Shown here piece by piece: positions 1 through 5,904 of a DNA stretch of 5,904 bases. Under the pieces are notes generated by a model. It worked only from the letters and a program-made list of their open reading frames with translations. It searched no databases and was not told where the DNA came from. The stretch covers positions 1-5,904 of the forward strand of contig JAJECF010000035.1 in the NCBI GenBank assembly GCA_022822125.1, in the 5' to 3' direction. Numbering within the stretch: the stretch's first letter is position 1; every line of letters starts with the position of its first letter. The DNA is from Alphaproteobacteria bacterium. Lineage in GTDB: Bacteria > Pseudomonadota > Alphaproteobacteria > Bin95. Both the position numbers and the translations under genes were made by a program.

Positions 1-533
<533 letters not shown>

Positions 534-599
534 ACCTCGCAGCGCCCGTCCCGCCGGGAACCGCAGTCCCCGTAAGGCGCAAGCGCCGCGCTTGACATG

Positions 600-644
600 G
601 AGCGTCCCGCACGCGTCTTGTCTGAAAAGACACGCGCGACGCTC
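600..644 (-). other. Hairpin in the rRNA leader
   Basis: On the plus strand the outer arms are GAGCGTC (600-606) and GACGCTC (638-644). The inner arms are CGCG (612-615 with 633-636) and TGTCT/AGACA (619-623 with 628-632), closing a GAAA loop, or TTTC on the transcribed strand. Two asymmetric internal bulges interrupt the stem. It sits about 70-110 nt upstream of mature 16S in the predicted pre-rRNA. It may help leader folding or processing. It lacks the T-run of an intrinsic terminator, so I do not call it one. Confidence 0.55.
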
Positions 645-698
645 CGATACCGATACCGGAGGACGCCGCCTGCGCATCCCTTCCCCTTATTCCGATCA

Positions 699-711
699 CT
701 TTTCAAACAGC
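699..711 (-). promoter_or_regulatory. boxA-like antitermination sequence
   Basis: The minus strand reads GCTGTTTGAAAAG about 30 nt downstream of the predicted rrn -10 box. This resembles the NusB/NusE-binding boxA of rRNA leaders (E. coli core TGCTCTTTAACA; many alphaproteobacteria have CTCTTTGA or similar). Position and resemblance support the call. The core differs from consensus by a G in place of C, and no boxB/boxC pattern was established. Confidence 0.5.
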
Positions 712-741
712 GGCCCACCCGTCTCCGAGCAGGGGAGGCGG

Positions 742-771
742 CTTATAGGCCCCCCGGGAAGAGCGTGTCAA
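742..771 (-). promoter_or_regulatory. rRNA operon promoter (sigma70-type)
   Basis: Read on the minus strand, a perfect -35 TTGACA (766-771) is followed after 18 bp by TATAAG (742-747), which matches five of six -10 bases. If the -10 is read one base earlier as CTATAA the spacer is 17 bp. Immediately downstream comes a GC-rich discriminator beginning CCGCC, the kind associated with stringent (ppGpp) control of rRNA promoters. Transcription would start near 735 and give a leader of about 200 nt. This is the strongest promoter-like sequence in the window and is correctly placed for the 16S gene. Confidence 0.85.
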
Positions 772-785
772 CAACCGGGATCGCA

Positions 786-802
786 TTTTTTCATTTTTTT
801 TA
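786..802 (-). promoter_or_regulatory. A-tract UP-like element upstream of the rrn promoter
   Basis: The plus strand has T6 (786-791) and T8 (794-801), so the minus strand carries two phased A-tracts roughly 15-30 bp upstream of the -35 hexamer. In an otherwise very GC-rich sequence this stands out. It fits an UP element contacted by the RNA polymerase alpha C-terminal domains, at about the distal subsite. The T-runs are not preceded by a stem on either strand, so a terminator is less likely. Confidence 0.55.
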
Positions 803-855
803 CTCCGCCCCGTCGTTGACTTCGCCGCGGCCCCGCGGTCATCTTCACGCCGTCG

Positions 856-2268
856 TTGCTTCCGGAACGCCGTTTGCCCGTCGGATCGGCCAACCCGGCG
901 GAGGCGCGCGATGCGTTCGCGCCGCTTCGCCGCCATGTTTCGCGCCTCGGCCGTGCGCTTGCGGCCGGGCTTGCGCTGCTGCTTCCGGCCGCGCCCCTGC
1001 AGGCGGCGGGAACCGGGACGGCGCCCCCGCTGCCGGTGCCGGCCCCGACGATGTCCGGCCCGGACCGGCAGGCGCCGGTCGCGATGCTGCAGCCCGCGCT
1101 GCCGCTGCCTGCGCGCATGGTGTTCGAGCCCGGCCTCGGCGAACCGGCGGTCGAGCGCGCCTTCAAGATCCGCAAGGGCCAGTCCCTGATGGCGGTGCTC
1201 ACCGGCGCCGGCGTCAATGCCGGGGACGCGCATGACGCCGCCGCGGAACTGGGGCGCGTCATGGACCTGCGCCGGCTCAAGGTCGGCGAAACTGTGACCG
1301 TCACGCTGGCGGGCGGCAAGACGCCAGGCGCCGCCGGCGCGCTGTCCGGGCTGCGCATGAAGAAGGACATCCGCACCGAGGTCGGCATCGGCCGGCTCCT
1401 GGACGGCTCCTTCCAGTCCTTCGAGCGCCAGCGCCGGCTCCGCCGGGAGGCGGTCCCGATCCGGGGCGAGATCGCCTCGAGCCTCTATGCCGACGGTGTC
1501 AAACACGGCGCGCCGGCCGCGATCATGCTGGATGTCTTCCGGCTGTTTTCCTACAGCGTGGACCTGCAGCGCGACATCCACCGGGGCGACCGGTTCGAGC
1601 TGCTGTTCGACCGCTACCGCGAGGTGGACGGCGCGGACGAGGACTACGGGGAGGTCGAATATGCCGCCCTGGATACGGGTGGCGAGAAACTGCGCTTCTA
1701 CCGGTTCGAGACGGAGCCCGGCGCCTTCGACTATTTCGACGCCGAGGGCGAGGGCGCACGCCGGGCGCTGCTCGCCACGCCGGTGGACTCGGCGCGCATC
1801 ACCTCAAGCTACGGCCGCCGCCGCCACCCGATTCTCGGCTACAGCCGCATGCACCGCGGCGTGGATTTCGGCGCGCCGACCGGCACGCCGATCCGCGCCG
1901 CCGGCGACGGCACGGTGGTGTCGCGGGGCTGGAAAGGGGCTTACGGACGCTATATCCGCATCCGCCACCGGGGCGGCTACCAGACCGCCTACGCCCATCT
2001 CAGCCGCTACGCCAGGGCGTCGAAGCGGGGCAGGCGGGTCAAGCAGGGCCAGATCATCGGCTATGTCGGCTCCAGCGGCCTCTCGACCGGCCCCCACCTG
2101 CATTACGAGGTGCTCGTCAACGGGCGCCAGGTCAATCCGATGAAGCTGAAGCTGCCGAGCGGCAGGAGCCTCAAGGGCGAGGCGCTGGAGCGCTTCCGCT
2201 TGCACCGCGACGAGATCGACCGCAAGCTACGGGAATCGGCCGTCGGCCAGCAGGCCCACGCCGGATAA
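856..2268 (+). CDS. M23 family murein DD-endopeptidase, MepM/Csd3-like, exported
   Basis: This is a predicted zinc metallopeptidase that cleaves peptide cross-links in periplasmic peptidoglycan. Residues about 28-50 form a signal peptide (RRHVSRLGR, then an Ala/Leu-rich core ending PLQA-AG). Residues about 102-151 resemble the LysM/OapA-like domain of MepM and Csd3 (KIRKGQSL... LKVGETV). Residues about 155-275 fit the second N-terminal Csd3-type domain. Residues about 310-425 are the M23 domain, with H333-x3-D337 (HRGVD), H381 (YAHLS) and H414-x-H416 (HLHYE), the expected zinc and catalytic residues. The length of up to 470 aa suits this family. The start is uncertain: the frame offers only TTG at 856 or 874, neither with a clear Shine-Dalgarno, while a strong SD and ATG at 911 lie in a different frame. 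It diverges from the rRNA operon and ends 28 nt before the next gene with no visible terminator. Function is secure; the start is not. Confidence 0.93.
   Translation: MLPERRLPVGSANPAEARDAFAPLRRHVSRLGRALAAGLALLLPAAPLQAAGTGTAPPLPVPAPTMSGPDRQAPVAMLQPALPLPARMVFEPGLGEPAVERAFKIRKGQSLMAVLTGAGVNAGDAHDAAAELGRVMDLRRLKVGETVTVTLAGGKTPGAAGALSGLRMKKDIRTEVGIGRLLDGSFQSFERQRRLRREAVPIRGEIASSLYADGVKHGAPAAIMLDVFRLFSYSVDLQRDIHRGDRFELLFDRYREVDGADEDYGEVEYAALDTGGEKLRFYRFETEPGAFDYFDAEGEGARRALLATPVDSARITSSYGRRRHPILGYSRMHRGVDFGAPTGTPIRAAGDGTVVSRGWKGAYGRYIRIRHRGGYQTAYAHLSRYARASKRGRRVKQGQIIGYVGSSGLSTGPHLHYEVLVNGRQVNPMKLKLPSGRSLKGEALERFRLHRDEIDRKLRESAVGQQAHAG
900..913 (+). promoter_or_regulatory. Strong Shine-Dalgarno plus ATG, out of frame with the peptidase
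   Basis: GGAGG (900-904) lies 6 nt before ATG 911-913, an ideal initiation site and the best one near the start of the peptidase gene. This ATG opens a frame reading MRSRRFAAMFRASAV, a good n-region for a signal peptide. The hydrophobic core (ALAAGLALLLPAAPLQA) is encoded in the peptidase frame instead. One missing base between about 945 and 975 would join the two into a typical signal peptide. The SD and the frame offset are visible; a lost base is inference. Confidence 0.5.
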
Positions 2269-2296
2269 ACGCAGAGCCCCGGGAGGATCCGGAATC

Positions 2297-3673
2297 ATGC
2301 GCCAGACCGCAGGCCGCAAGGCGGAAACCCCGCATGTCACGCACGAACTCGCCCGTTTCGCCTCGGGCATCCGCTATGAGGACCTGCCGGCCGACGCGCG
2401 CTTCATGGCCCGCCAGTGCCTGCTGGACTGGCTCGGCGTCACGCTGGCCGGCTCGCAGGAGCCGCTCGCCGTCATGCTCAGGGCCGAGGCTGCCGAGGAA
2501 GGCGGCGCGCCGCGCGCCACGCTCTTCGGCGGCGGGGCCAGGACCTCCATGAGCCAGGCGGCGCTGGTGAACGGCGCGGCCGGCCACGCGCTGGATTTCG
2601 ATGATGTGCTGGGCGCCATGACCGGCCACCCGACCGCGCCGGTGGCCCCTGCCGCGCTCGCGCTGGCGGAAGGCCGCGGGCTGGACGGCCGGCGCGTCGT
2701 CGCCGGCATCGTCGCCGGCATCGAGGTCGAGGCGCGCCTCGGCCGCGTGCTGGGAGACAGCCACTATGCGAAGGGCTGGCACGCCACCGGCACGGTCGGC
2801 GCCTTCGGGGCGGCGGCGGCGGCGGCCAACATGCTCGGCCTCGATGCGGAGCGGACGGCCTGCGCGCTCGGCATCGCCGGCACGCAGGCGGCCGGGCTCA
2901 AATCCATGTTCGGCACCATGTGCAAGCCGCTCCATGCCGGCAAGGCGGCGCAGAACGGCCTTGTGGCGGCGACGCTCGCCGCGCGCGGCTTCACCAGCCG
3001 CGACGATGTGCTCGACTGCGTGCAGGGCTTCACCGACACCCAGACCGAGACCTTCCGGCCGGAGGCGCTGCTGGAGGAGCCGGACCGCTTCCACATCCTC
3101 GACACGCTCTTCAAATACCACCCGGCCTGCTACGGCACCCACGCCACCATCGAGGCCTGCCTCGGCATCGCGGAGAACCCCGCCTTCGACGCCGGCAATG
3201 TGGAGCGGGTCGAGGTGAAGGTCCCGACGAACGCGCTGCGCATGTGCAACATCCCGGCGCCGGCGACCGGCCTCGAAGCCAAATTCAGCCTCGCCTACAA
3301 TGCCGGCCTCGGGCTGACGAAGCAGGCGACCGGCGCGCTCGACATTTATTTCGACGAGAATCTGGACCGGCCCGGCGTCCACGCCATCCGGGAAACGGTC
3401 TCGGTCGAGGGCTCGGACGACATGGCCAAGTTCGGCGCCGATGTCGTCGTGCATCTCGGAAACGGCGTGGCGCTGCGCGGCGCCGCCGATGTCGGCGTGC
3501 CGGCCGGCGATCTCGGCCGGCAGTGGGAGAAGCTGCAGGGCAAATTCCGCGCGCTCGCCGCCCCCCTGCTGGGCGCGCGCGCGGCCGACGCGCTGGTCGA
3601 GGCCGTCGGCAATCTGGACGATGCCGGCGATATCGGCGCGGCGCTGGCGCCGGCCGGGGCGGAAACCGGCTGA
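2297..3673 (+). CDS. MmgE/PrpD family protein (2-methylcitrate dehydratase / cis-aconitate decarboxylase-like)
   Basis: This is a cytoplasmic enzyme of the MmgE/PrpD fold, whose members dehydrate 2-methylcitrate (PrpD), decarboxylate cis-aconitate to itaconate, or epimerise iminodisuccinate. At 458 aa it has the family's usual length. Visible family blocks are LDWLGVTLAG (43-52), NGAAGHALDFDD (92-103) followed by GHP (110-112), GWHATGTVG (160-168), CKPLHAGKAAQNG (209-221), KYHPACYGTH (273-282) and KFSLAYN (329-335). Residues 2-290 would be the all-helical domain and about 300-440 the smaller lid domain. The start is supported by GGGAGG at 2281-2286, and the stop TGA overlaps the next gene's Shine-Dalgarno. 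A typical PrpD sits with prpB and prpC, which are absent, so I do not name it prpD. The family call is firm; the substrate is unknown. Confidence 0.93.
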   Translation: MRQTAGRKAETPHVTHELARFASGIRYEDLPADARFMARQCLLDWLGVTLAGSQEPLAVMLRAEAAEEGGAPRATLFGGGARTSMSQAALVNGAAGHALDFDDVLGAMTGHPTAPVAPAALALAEGRGLDGRRVVAGIVAGIEVEARLGRVLGDSHYAKGWHATGTVGAFGAAAAAANMLGLDAERTACALGIAGTQAAGLKSMFGTMCKPLHAGKAAQNGLVAATLAARGFTSRDDVLDCVQGFTDTQTETFRPEALLEEPDRFHILDTLFKYHPACYGTHATIEACLGIAENPAFDAGNVERVEVKVPTNALRMCNIPAPATGLEAKFSLAYNAGLGLTKQATGALDIYFDENLDRPGVHAIRETVSVEGSDDMAKFGADVVVHLGNGVALRGAADVGVPAGDLGRQWEKLQGKFRALAAPLLGARAADALVEAVGNLDDAGDIGAALAPAGAETG

Positions 3674-3689
3674 GGAGGAAAGCGTCATG
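3674..3689 (+). promoter_or_regulatory. Ribosome-binding site fixing the start of the aldolase-family gene
   Basis: GGAGGA (3674-3679) begins directly after the preceding gene's TGA (3671-3673) and lies 7 nt before ATG 3687. The reading frame is open far upstream (to 3441), but that extension overlaps the MmgE/PrpD gene and has no family similarity. This SD decides for 3687. A second in-frame ATG at 3696 is less well spaced. Confidence 0.8.
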
Positions 3690-4466
3690 GACGGCATGCA
3701 GACAAGCGGGCTCTATCCCGCGCTCGAGGAACTGGACGAGGAGCGGCGCATCCGCACGGAACTGGCCTGCGCCTACCGGCTGGTGGACCATTTCGGCTGG
3801 ACCGAGCTCATCTACGGCCATCTCACCGCGCGCCTGCCGGGGCCGGACCACCATTTCCTCATCAACCCCTACGGCCTGAACTATGAGGAGGTGACGGCCT
3901 CCAACCTGGTCCGCATAGACCTGGACGGGACCGTTATCGAAGGCGATTACGAGGCCAATTTCGCCGGCTTCATCATCCATTCCGCCGTCCATATGGCGGG
4001 CGGCGACAATAATTGCGTCATGCACACCCACACGCGGGCGGGCATGGCGGTCGCGGCGGTCGAGGAGGGGCTGCTGCCGATCTCGATGACCTCCACCACC
4101 TTTTTCGACGATATCGCCTATCACGACTATGAGGGGCCGAGCCTCTATCTCGACGAGCGCGAGCGGCTGCTGGCGGCGCTGGGAGAGAAGAAGGCGATGA
4201 TCCTGCGCAATCACGGCCTGCTGACCGTGGGCCGCACGGTCGCCGAGGCGTTTGCGCGCCTCTACCGGCTGGAGCGCGCCTGCCAGGTCCAGGTCGATGC
4301 CGGCGCGGCCGGCACGCTGCGGGTGCTCCCCGACGACATCGCGGCGCGCTCGGGGCGGGACACCAACGCCTTCGCCGGGCGCGAGAGCAACGAGGCGATG
4401 GGCGGGCTCGAATTCGCGGCGCTCATGCGCAAGATGGACCGGAAAGACCCGAGCTACCGGGACTGA
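3687..4466 (+). CDS. Class II aldolase/adducin family protein
   Basis: This 259-aa cytoplasmic protein has the class II aldolase/adducin head-domain fold, as in fuculose-1-phosphate aldolase and ribulose-5-phosphate 4-epimerase. GHLTAR (44-49) and the following LINPYGLNYEEVT (58-70) form the phosphate or substrate-binding side in relatives. HTHTRAG (113-119) and NHG (175-177) give the expected three zinc histidines, H113, H115 and H176. The segment NFAGFIIHSAVH (91-102) replaces the usual SE-containing loop carrying the catalytic glutamate of FucA-type aldolases. Many uncharacterised members share this NxAGFxIHSA form, so classical aldolase activity should not be assumed. The C-terminus (KMDRKDPSYRD) is also typical of that subgroup. 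The stop overlaps the next start by one base (TGATG). Family is firm; reaction is unknown. Confidence 0.92.
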   Translation: MDGMQTSGLYPALEELDEERRIRTELACAYRLVDHFGWTELIYGHLTARLPGPDHHFLINPYGLNYEEVTASNLVRIDLDGTVIEGDYEANFAGFIIHSAVHMAGGDNNCVMHTHTRAGMAVAAVEEGLLPISMTSTTFFDDIAYHDYEGPSLYLDERERLLAALGEKKAMILRNHGLLTVGRTVAEAFARLYRLERACQVQVDAGAAGTLRVLPDDIAARSGRDTNAFAGRESNEAMGGLEFAALMRKMDRKDPSYRD

Positions 4467-5476
4467 TGCGCGCCGTCGTCTGCCGGGCCTTCGGGCCGCC
4501 GGAAGACCTCGAATTCGGCGAGCTTCCGGCCCCGGCGCCGGGGCCCGGCGAGGTGGCGATCCGGGTCGAGGCGGCGGGCGTGAGCTTTGCGGACACGCTG
4601 ATGATCCGCGACCTGCACCAGAACAAGCATGAACTGCCCTTCGCGCCGGGCATGGAGGTGGCCGGGCGCGTGGCGGAGACGGGCGCGGGCGTCGAGGGCC
4701 TGTCGCCCGGCGACCGGGCGATGGCGCTGGTCTATGACGGCGGCCATGCCGAATATGCGGTCGCGCCGGCGGCGGAGACCTTTCCCCTGCCGGAGAGCGT
4801 GTCCATGCCCGTGGCGGCGGCGCTGGGCGCGGCCTATCTCACCGCCCATGCCGGGCTGTTCTGGGAAGCGCGGCTGCAGCCCGGCGAGACCCTGCTGGTG
4901 CTGGGCGCGGGCGGCGGCACGGGGCTTGCGGCGGTGGAGGTCGGCAAGGCGCTCGGCGCGCGCGTCGTCGCGGCGGCCTCGACGGCGGAGAAATGCGCGC
5001 TCGCCGAGGAGCGCGGCGCCGATGCGGTCGTGACCTACCCGGCGGAGTCGATCCGCGAGCGCGCGATGGCGGAGACCGGCGGCGAGGGCTGCGACGCGGT
5101 GTTCGACCCCGTCGGCGGCGCGCTGTTCGAGGAGAGCTTCCGTTCGCTCGGCTGGGGCGGGCGGCATATCGTGGTCGGCTTCGCGGGCGGGGGGGCGGTC
5201 CCGGCCTTCCGGGCGAACCATCTGCTGGTGAAGAACCGCGCCGCGCTCGGCCTTGCGCTCTTCAACTACCGCAAGCGCCGGCCGGACCGGCTGCGCGCCT
5301 CGGCGGACGCGCTGCTGGCCTGGGCGGCGGCGGGGCGCATCCGGCCCCATATCGCCGCCGAACTGCCGCTCGCGGAAGCCCCCGCCGCGCTCCGCGCGAT
5401 CATGGACCGCAAGGCCGCCGGCCGGCTGGTGCTCCGGCCGCAGCCGGTCGGAAGCCCCTCTGCCCCCTCACCCTGA
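4466..5476 (+). CDS. NADPH:quinone oxidoreductase-type medium-chain dehydrogenase/reductase
   Basis: This 336-aa MDR-superfamily enzyme probably uses NAD(P)H to reduce a quinone or alpha,beta-unsaturated carbonyl. The N-terminal GroES-like domain (about 1-120) includes EVAIRVEAAGVSFADTL (29-45), PFAPGMEVAGRV (58-69) and PGDRAMAL (81-88). The catalytic zinc cysteine is replaced (GVSFAD), as in the zinc-free quinone oxidoreductases. The Rossmann domain shows VLGAGGGTGLAAVEVGKALGA (145-165), with GAGGGTG in place of the common GAAGGVG. GRLVLRP (319-325) marks the normal family end. The tail QPVGSPSAPSP is extra, and its last two codons and TGA lie inside an intergenic repeat. The gene has little SD, and the one-base overlap with the preceding stop suggests translational coupling. 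A G7 run at 5189-5195 is in frame. Family is firm; substrate is unknown. Confidence 0.92.
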   Translation: MRAVVCRAFGPPEDLEFGELPAPAPGPGEVAIRVEAAGVSFADTLMIRDLHQNKHELPFAPGMEVAGRVAETGAGVEGLSPGDRAMALVYDGGHAEYAVAPAAETFPLPESVSMPVAAALGAAYLTAHAGLFWEARLQPGETLLVLGAGGGTGLAAVEVGKALGARVVAAASTAEKCALAEERGADAVVTYPAESIRERAMAETGGEGCDAVFDPVGGALFEESFRSLGWGGRHIVVGFAGGGAVPAFRANHLLVKNRAALGLALFNYRKRRPDRLRASADALLAWAAAGRIRPHIAAELPLAEAPAALRAIMDRKAAGRLVLRPQPVGSPSAPSP

Positions 5477-5490
5477 GCAGCGACCGCGCC

Positions 5491-5509
5491 CGTATCGTCC
5501 TTCGATACG
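5491..5509 (+). repeat. 7-bp stem hairpin at the junction of two repeat units
   Basis: CGTATCG (5491-5497) and CGATACG (5503-5509) form a perfect stem around the loop TCCTT. It is where a reverse unit meets a forward unit head to head. It lies 15 bp after the MDR stop codon and is the first strong hairpin in that mRNA. Confidence 0.7.
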
Positions 5510-5628
5510 CGGCTGACGCCGCTACTCAGGATGAGGAGAGAGGGGTGGCGGCGGCCCTTCGATACGCCGCTTCGCGGCTACTCAGGATGAAGAGCAGGGG
5601 AGCAGGGCAGCAGCCGCGCCTCCCCCCT

Positions 5629-5698
5629 TCATCCCGAACAGCAGCCGCGCCAGCAGGCCCTCCCCCATCCTCATCCTGAGCAGCGGCTGCGCCAGCAG
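5629..5698 (+). repeat. Two 28-bp direct repeat copies, 42-bp period
   Basis: Positions 5629-5656 and 5671-5698 are the same 28-bp sequence, starting TCATCC and ending GCGCCAGCAG. They differ at four sites, all transitions by my count. A shorter 13-bp match, CAGCAGCCGCGCC, occurs at 5608-5620 and 5639-5651. This points to local duplication of a reverse repeat unit followed by divergence. Confidence 0.7.
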
Positions 5699-5700
5699 TC

Positions 5701-5748
5701 GCGTATCGAAGGACGCACCGACGCTCAGGGTGGGCTCCTTCGATACGC
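5701..5748 (+). repeat. Perfect 13-bp inverted repeat closing the repeat mosaic
   Basis: GCGTATCGAAGGA (5701-5713) and TCCTTCGATACGC (5736-5748) are exact reverse complements separated by 22 bp containing CTCAGGGTG. This is the longest perfect stem in the region and could act as a bidirectional transcript-end structure. The base composition changes immediately after it. Confidence 0.75.
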
Positions 5749-5904
5749 CGTGTTGTTTCTCGGATTATCTGAGCCTCTTGCAGAACCGTCGAGCGGACAT
5801 GGTTTCTGCGCTGATCTGAGATGATTTCGGTGTAGCTGTTTTCGGTTCCGGGGTCGCCTGGCGGTATTTTGGGTTTGCAACAGCCACAAGTGACCGCGGA
5901 GGCG
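5749..5904. other. Unassigned lower-GC tail; possible edge of a mobile element
   Basis: I recognise no gene here. The stretch is visibly less GC-rich than the rest. On the minus strand an open frame enters from beyond the window and stops at TAA (complement of 5765-5767), encoding 45 residues that end MSARRFCKRLR. It is rich in Pro, Thr and Lys, and its codon third positions are less GC-biased than those of the neighbouring genes. The other two minus-strand frames are also open, so this frame is weak evidence of coding. An imperfect inverted repeat (5773-5787 with 5871-5885, 11 of 15 matching) has the GCCTsTTGCA pattern seen at some insertion-sequence ends. Function is unknown. Confidence 0.25.

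Larger units (their letters stand above)
534..741 (-). other. rRNA operon leader (transcribed spacer upstream of 16S)
   Basis: On the minus strand this lies between the rrn promoter's -10 box and the mature 16S end. It carries no plausible gene. It contains a boxA-like sequence (699-711), an imperfect hairpin (600-644), a small perfect stem GGCGC-AA-GCGCC (576-587), and a tandem CCGATA-CCGATA-CC (645-658, as read on the plus strand). Leaders of this kind usually carry antitermination signals and the 5' half of the RNase III processing stem around pre-16S. The matching 3' half would lie beyond the window, so that pairing cannot be tested here. Confidence 0.75.
5468..5748 (+). repeat. Mosaic of REP-like palindromic intergenic repeats
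   Basis: At least five related units lie here in both orientations. Forward units begin CCTTCGATACG and end CTCAGGATGA: 5499-5535 and 5556-5590, plus a truncated one at 5736-5748. Reverse units begin TCAyCCTGAGCAGC and end CGTATCG: 5468-5497 and 5671-5713. A diverged reverse copy lies at 5629-5656. Similar CTTCGATACG...CTCAGGATGA repeats are, to my memory, widespread between genes in high-GC alphaproteobacteria. The arms can fold into several hairpins and may stabilise or end the upstream transcript, but no intrinsic terminator with a T-run is seen. No transposase accompanies them. Confidence 0.85.

Noticed and set aside
786..801. T6 and T8 runs as a rho-independent terminator
   Set aside because: No GC-rich stem precedes them on either strand. 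They fit better as A-tracts upstream of the rrn promoter.
816..844. Plus-strand promoter for the peptidase starting at TTGACT
   Set aside because: No -10 hexamer with more than about half the consensus bases occurs at 16-18 bp spacing, so it is too weak to list.
703..1581. 292-aa minus-strand open frame across the rRNA promoter and peptidase start
   Set aside because: It overlaps both the rrn promoter and the peptidase coding region, has low-complexity composition and shows no motifs.
2171..3697. 508-aa open frame on the minus strand opposite the MmgE/PrpD gene
   Set aside because: It is the antisense shadow of a strongly GC3-biased gene. It reads as an Arg/Ala/Gly/His-rich sequence with no recognisable domain, and the plus-strand gene has clear family motifs.
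3285..4214. 309-aa minus-strand open frame spanning the MmgE/aldolase junction
   Set aside because: It runs antisense across two well-supported genes and has no recognisable domain.
5189..5195. G7 tract as a phase-variation site in the MDR gene
   Set aside because: The frame is intact through it, and short G runs are expected at this GC content. Nothing else suggests phase variation.
4454..5350. 298-aa minus-strand open frame opposite the MDR gene
   Set aside because: It is an antisense shadow. The plus strand encodes a full-length MDR protein with both domains.
5468..5748. CRISPR array
   Set aside because: The repeats are inverted, of unequal length and irregularly spaced, with no unique spacers of constant size. 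They are REP-like units.

Overview
The window is high-GC DNA that is almost certainly from an alphaproteobacterium. The evidence is a partial 16S rRNA gene (minus strand, 5' part only) in which the stretch between the universal 338 and 518 primer sites is about 25 nt shorter than in E. coli, the short helix-17 form usual in Alphaproteobacteria. Rhodospirillales-like is my best guess for the order, but it is not proven. The protein genes are strongly GC3-biased, and all four read on the plus strand.

Layout: (1) 1-533, 5' part of 16S rRNA, minus strand, cut by the window start. (2) 534-855, rRNA leader and divergent promoter region. It holds a near-consensus rrn promoter (TTGACA / 18 bp / TATAAG), upstream A-tracts resembling an UP element, a boxA-like sequence and a leader hairpin, all on the minus strand. 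(3) 856-2268, an exported M23-family murein endopeptidase of the MepM/Csd3 type. The best Shine-Dalgarno/ATG pair lies in another frame, so its true start is uncertain. (4) 2297-5476, three tightly packed genes: an MmgE/PrpD-family protein, a class II aldolase/adducin-family protein, and a quinone-oxidoreductase-type medium-chain dehydrogenase/reductase (MDR). (5) 5468-5748, a mosaic of REP-like palindromic intergenic repeats whose first copy supplies the stop codon of the MDR gene. (6) 5749-5904, a less GC-rich tail with no recognised gene, possibly the edge of an insertion sequence.

How the genes work together: the last three genes are spaced 13 nt and -1 nt, so they are very probably co-transcribed and translationally coupled. 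A lyase or dehydratase-like enzyme, an aldolase-fold enzyme and an enoyl/quinone-type reductase together suggest breakdown of a small carboxylic or hydroxy acid. The substrate cannot be read from the sequence. The peptidase is only 28 nt upstream with no visible terminator and may share the transcript, though its cell-wall role is unrelated. I see no defence system, phage, CRISPR array or tRNA. The items most worth a second look are the peptidase start/frame conflict, the repeat mosaic that ends the MDR gene, and the foreign-looking right edge.
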